A stretch of DNA of 64,000 nt from Pseudoxanthomonas sp. z9 (GTDB taxonomy: Bacteria > Pseudomonadota > Gammaproteobacteria > Xanthomonadales > Xanthomonadaceae), in the NCBI RefSeq assembly GCF_006542425.1, contig NZ_VFID01000007.1, forward strand, positions 310,001-374,000, given 5' to 3'. Below the pieces are notes generated by a model. It saw only the letters and a program-made list of their open reading frames with translations. It was not told where the DNA came from and did no database searches. Position numbers and translations under genes: made by a program. This document shows positions 63,196 to 64,000 of this stretch, one piece after another (within the stretch, counting starts at the first letter, position 1; each line of letters opens with the position of its first letter).

Positions 63196-64000
63196 TCACC
63201 CGCACTTCGAATACCCACAGTTCAAGCACGTCGCGCAGCCGTCCATGATGACGAGCGCCTTGGTGCTGCACTTGTGGCAGAGGGTGGCGGAGGGCGGGAA
63301 GCTGGCGCCGTCGCCGGTGACGGCGATGTCTTCGGAGGCGCCTGGGGTGTTGGTGGTGGTGTTTGAAGGGCCTGCGCCAGGAGCGCCCCCTTCTGCCCTT
63401 CGGGCATCTTCCCCCGCTTGGGCGGGGGAAGGGATGGGCGGGGGGGTTATTTCAGAGTTTTTTTTTGCGCGGTCTTCGTACTGCTTGCGCTTTTCGGCCA
63501 GGATGGCGCGCTGGTGGTCGCTCATTTCCGGGTCGTGGATGAGGCCGATCGACTTCATGTGTTCTTCGACGATGGCGCCCAGTTCGGCGACCAGGGACGG
63601 CATGTAGACGCCGCCGGCCTTGAAGTAGCCGCCGCGCGGGTCGAACACGGCCTTCATCTCATCGACCAGGAAGGTGACGTCGCCGCCCTTGCGGAACACG
63701 GCGGACATGATGCGGGTGAGCGCGACGATCCACTGGAAGTGCTCCATCGACTTGCTGTTGATGAAGATTTCGAAGGGGCGGCGCAGTTCGTGCTCGGTGC
63801 CGGCGTTGAGCACGATGTCGTTGATGGTCACGTACATGGCGTGTTCCACCAGCGGCGACTTGATCTTGTAGGTGCTGCCGACCAGCACTTCCGGGCGCTC
63901 GATGCGCTCGTGCATGTGGATGATGTCGGCCTTGGGCAGTTCGGCTTCGGCCTTGGCGCGGGAGATCGACTCGGCCTGCACCGGGGGCGCCGCTTCGCGC
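63196..64000 (-). CDS. nrdJ: Adenosylcobalamin-dependent ribonucleotide reductase, C-terminal part
   Basis: The 5' part lies beyond the right edge. The visible ~267 residues contain the TSCPD domain (HAMYVTINDIVLNAGTEHEL, RRPFEIFINSKSMEHFQWIV, RIMSAVFRKGGDVTFLVDEM), a variable linker and a terminal cysteine cluster (CHKCSTKALV, CATCLNCGYSKCG) that binds zinc or reduces the active site. The linker (PPPIPSPAQAGEDARRAEGG) is encoded by a palindromic repeat of the intergenic type. The Tn7-like end lies 32 bp past the stop. Confidence 0.9.
   Translation of the reverse strand, partial: REAAPPVQAESISRAKAEAELPKADIIHMHERIERPEVLVGSTYKIKSPLVEHAMYVTINDIVLNAGTEHELRRPFEIFINSKSMEHFQWIVALTRIMSAVFRKGGDVTFLVDEMKAVFDPRGGYFKAGGVYMPSLVAELGAIVEEHMKSIGLIHDPEMSDHQRAILAEKRKQYEDRAKKNSEITPPPIPSPAQAGEDARRAEGGAPGAGPSNTTTNTPGASEDIAVTGDGASFPPSATLCHKCSTKALVIMDGCATCLNCGYSKCG

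Noticed and set aside
1..64000. tRNA, rRNA or replication origin
   Set aside because: No cloverleaf, rRNA core sequence or DnaA-box cluster was noticed on reading; a covariance-model search would be needed to exclude a tRNA fully.

Overview
The window is high-GC DNA with compact, overlapping operons. Its gene content points to a xanthomonad gammaproteobacterium (Lysobacter, Luteimonas or Pseudoxanthomonas type): Oar-like TonB receptor, XAC0095-like small protein, adenosylcobalamin-dependent ribonucleotide reductase, and many ECF sigma factors. The genus is an inference from gene families, not from a marker gene.

1-19.2 kb (minus strand): a cell-surface-signalling and two-partner secretion locus. 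Transcription order is a periplasmic STN/TonB-like receptor-type protein, an ECF sigma factor, a FecR-type regulator, a 4081-residue filamentous haemagglutinin exoprotein (TpsA), an orphan Phd-like antitoxin, a PstS/DING-like phosphate-binding-type protein and a cysteine-rich secreted protein. After a terminator comes the TpsB outer-membrane transporter, which runs off the left edge. A Pho-box-like element lies before tpsB. The set resembles the Pseudomonas PUMA3 (VreAIR/Pdt) system.

19.3-40 kb: mostly housekeeping and accessory genes. These are a CBS protein, an azoreductase, a 4.6-copy 145-bp tandem repeat array, an ECF/anti-sigma pair divergent from a catalase-like peroxidase plus cytochrome b561, an MBL lactonase, an ECF sigma/DUF2231/DUF6522 cluster, an Oar-like receptor, an AraC regulator, two related membrane proteins, a MocR regulator, and a secreted phospholipase-C-like operon. 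A candidate sRNA with a strong terminator lies at about 33.48-33.64 kb.

40-54 kb: surface and antagonism region. Two paralogous fimbrial adhesin-like genes are present; the first is out of frame at a C9 tract, which suggests phase variation. A double-glycine-leader peptide secretion cluster follows: HlyD-type adaptor, C39-peptidase ABC exporter, two precursor peptides, a transglutaminase-like protein and small membrane proteins. Five copies of a 27-bp dyad (consensus AACTTTGaaCG-N5-CGnTCAAAGTT, then AGTCGAC-like sequence) precede both adhesins, the exporter adaptor, one precursor peptide and a XAC0095-like gene. They define a candidate regulon.

54-64 kb: FosX-like protein, amidohydrolase, GNAT, then a defence-type island. 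The island has a three-gene zeta toxin operon (RHH protein, middle protein, zeta kinase). Divergent from it is a six-gene, tightly overlapping ubiquitin-like conjugation operon: Ubl, E2-like, JAB-E1 fusion, DUF6527, ClpP/SDH-type protease and a lamin-tail-like beta protein. The island ends at a Tn7-like right end (three exact 22-bp-spaced repeats and a TGT...GCGGAC terminus) 32 bp beyond the stop of nrdJ, which runs off the right edge.
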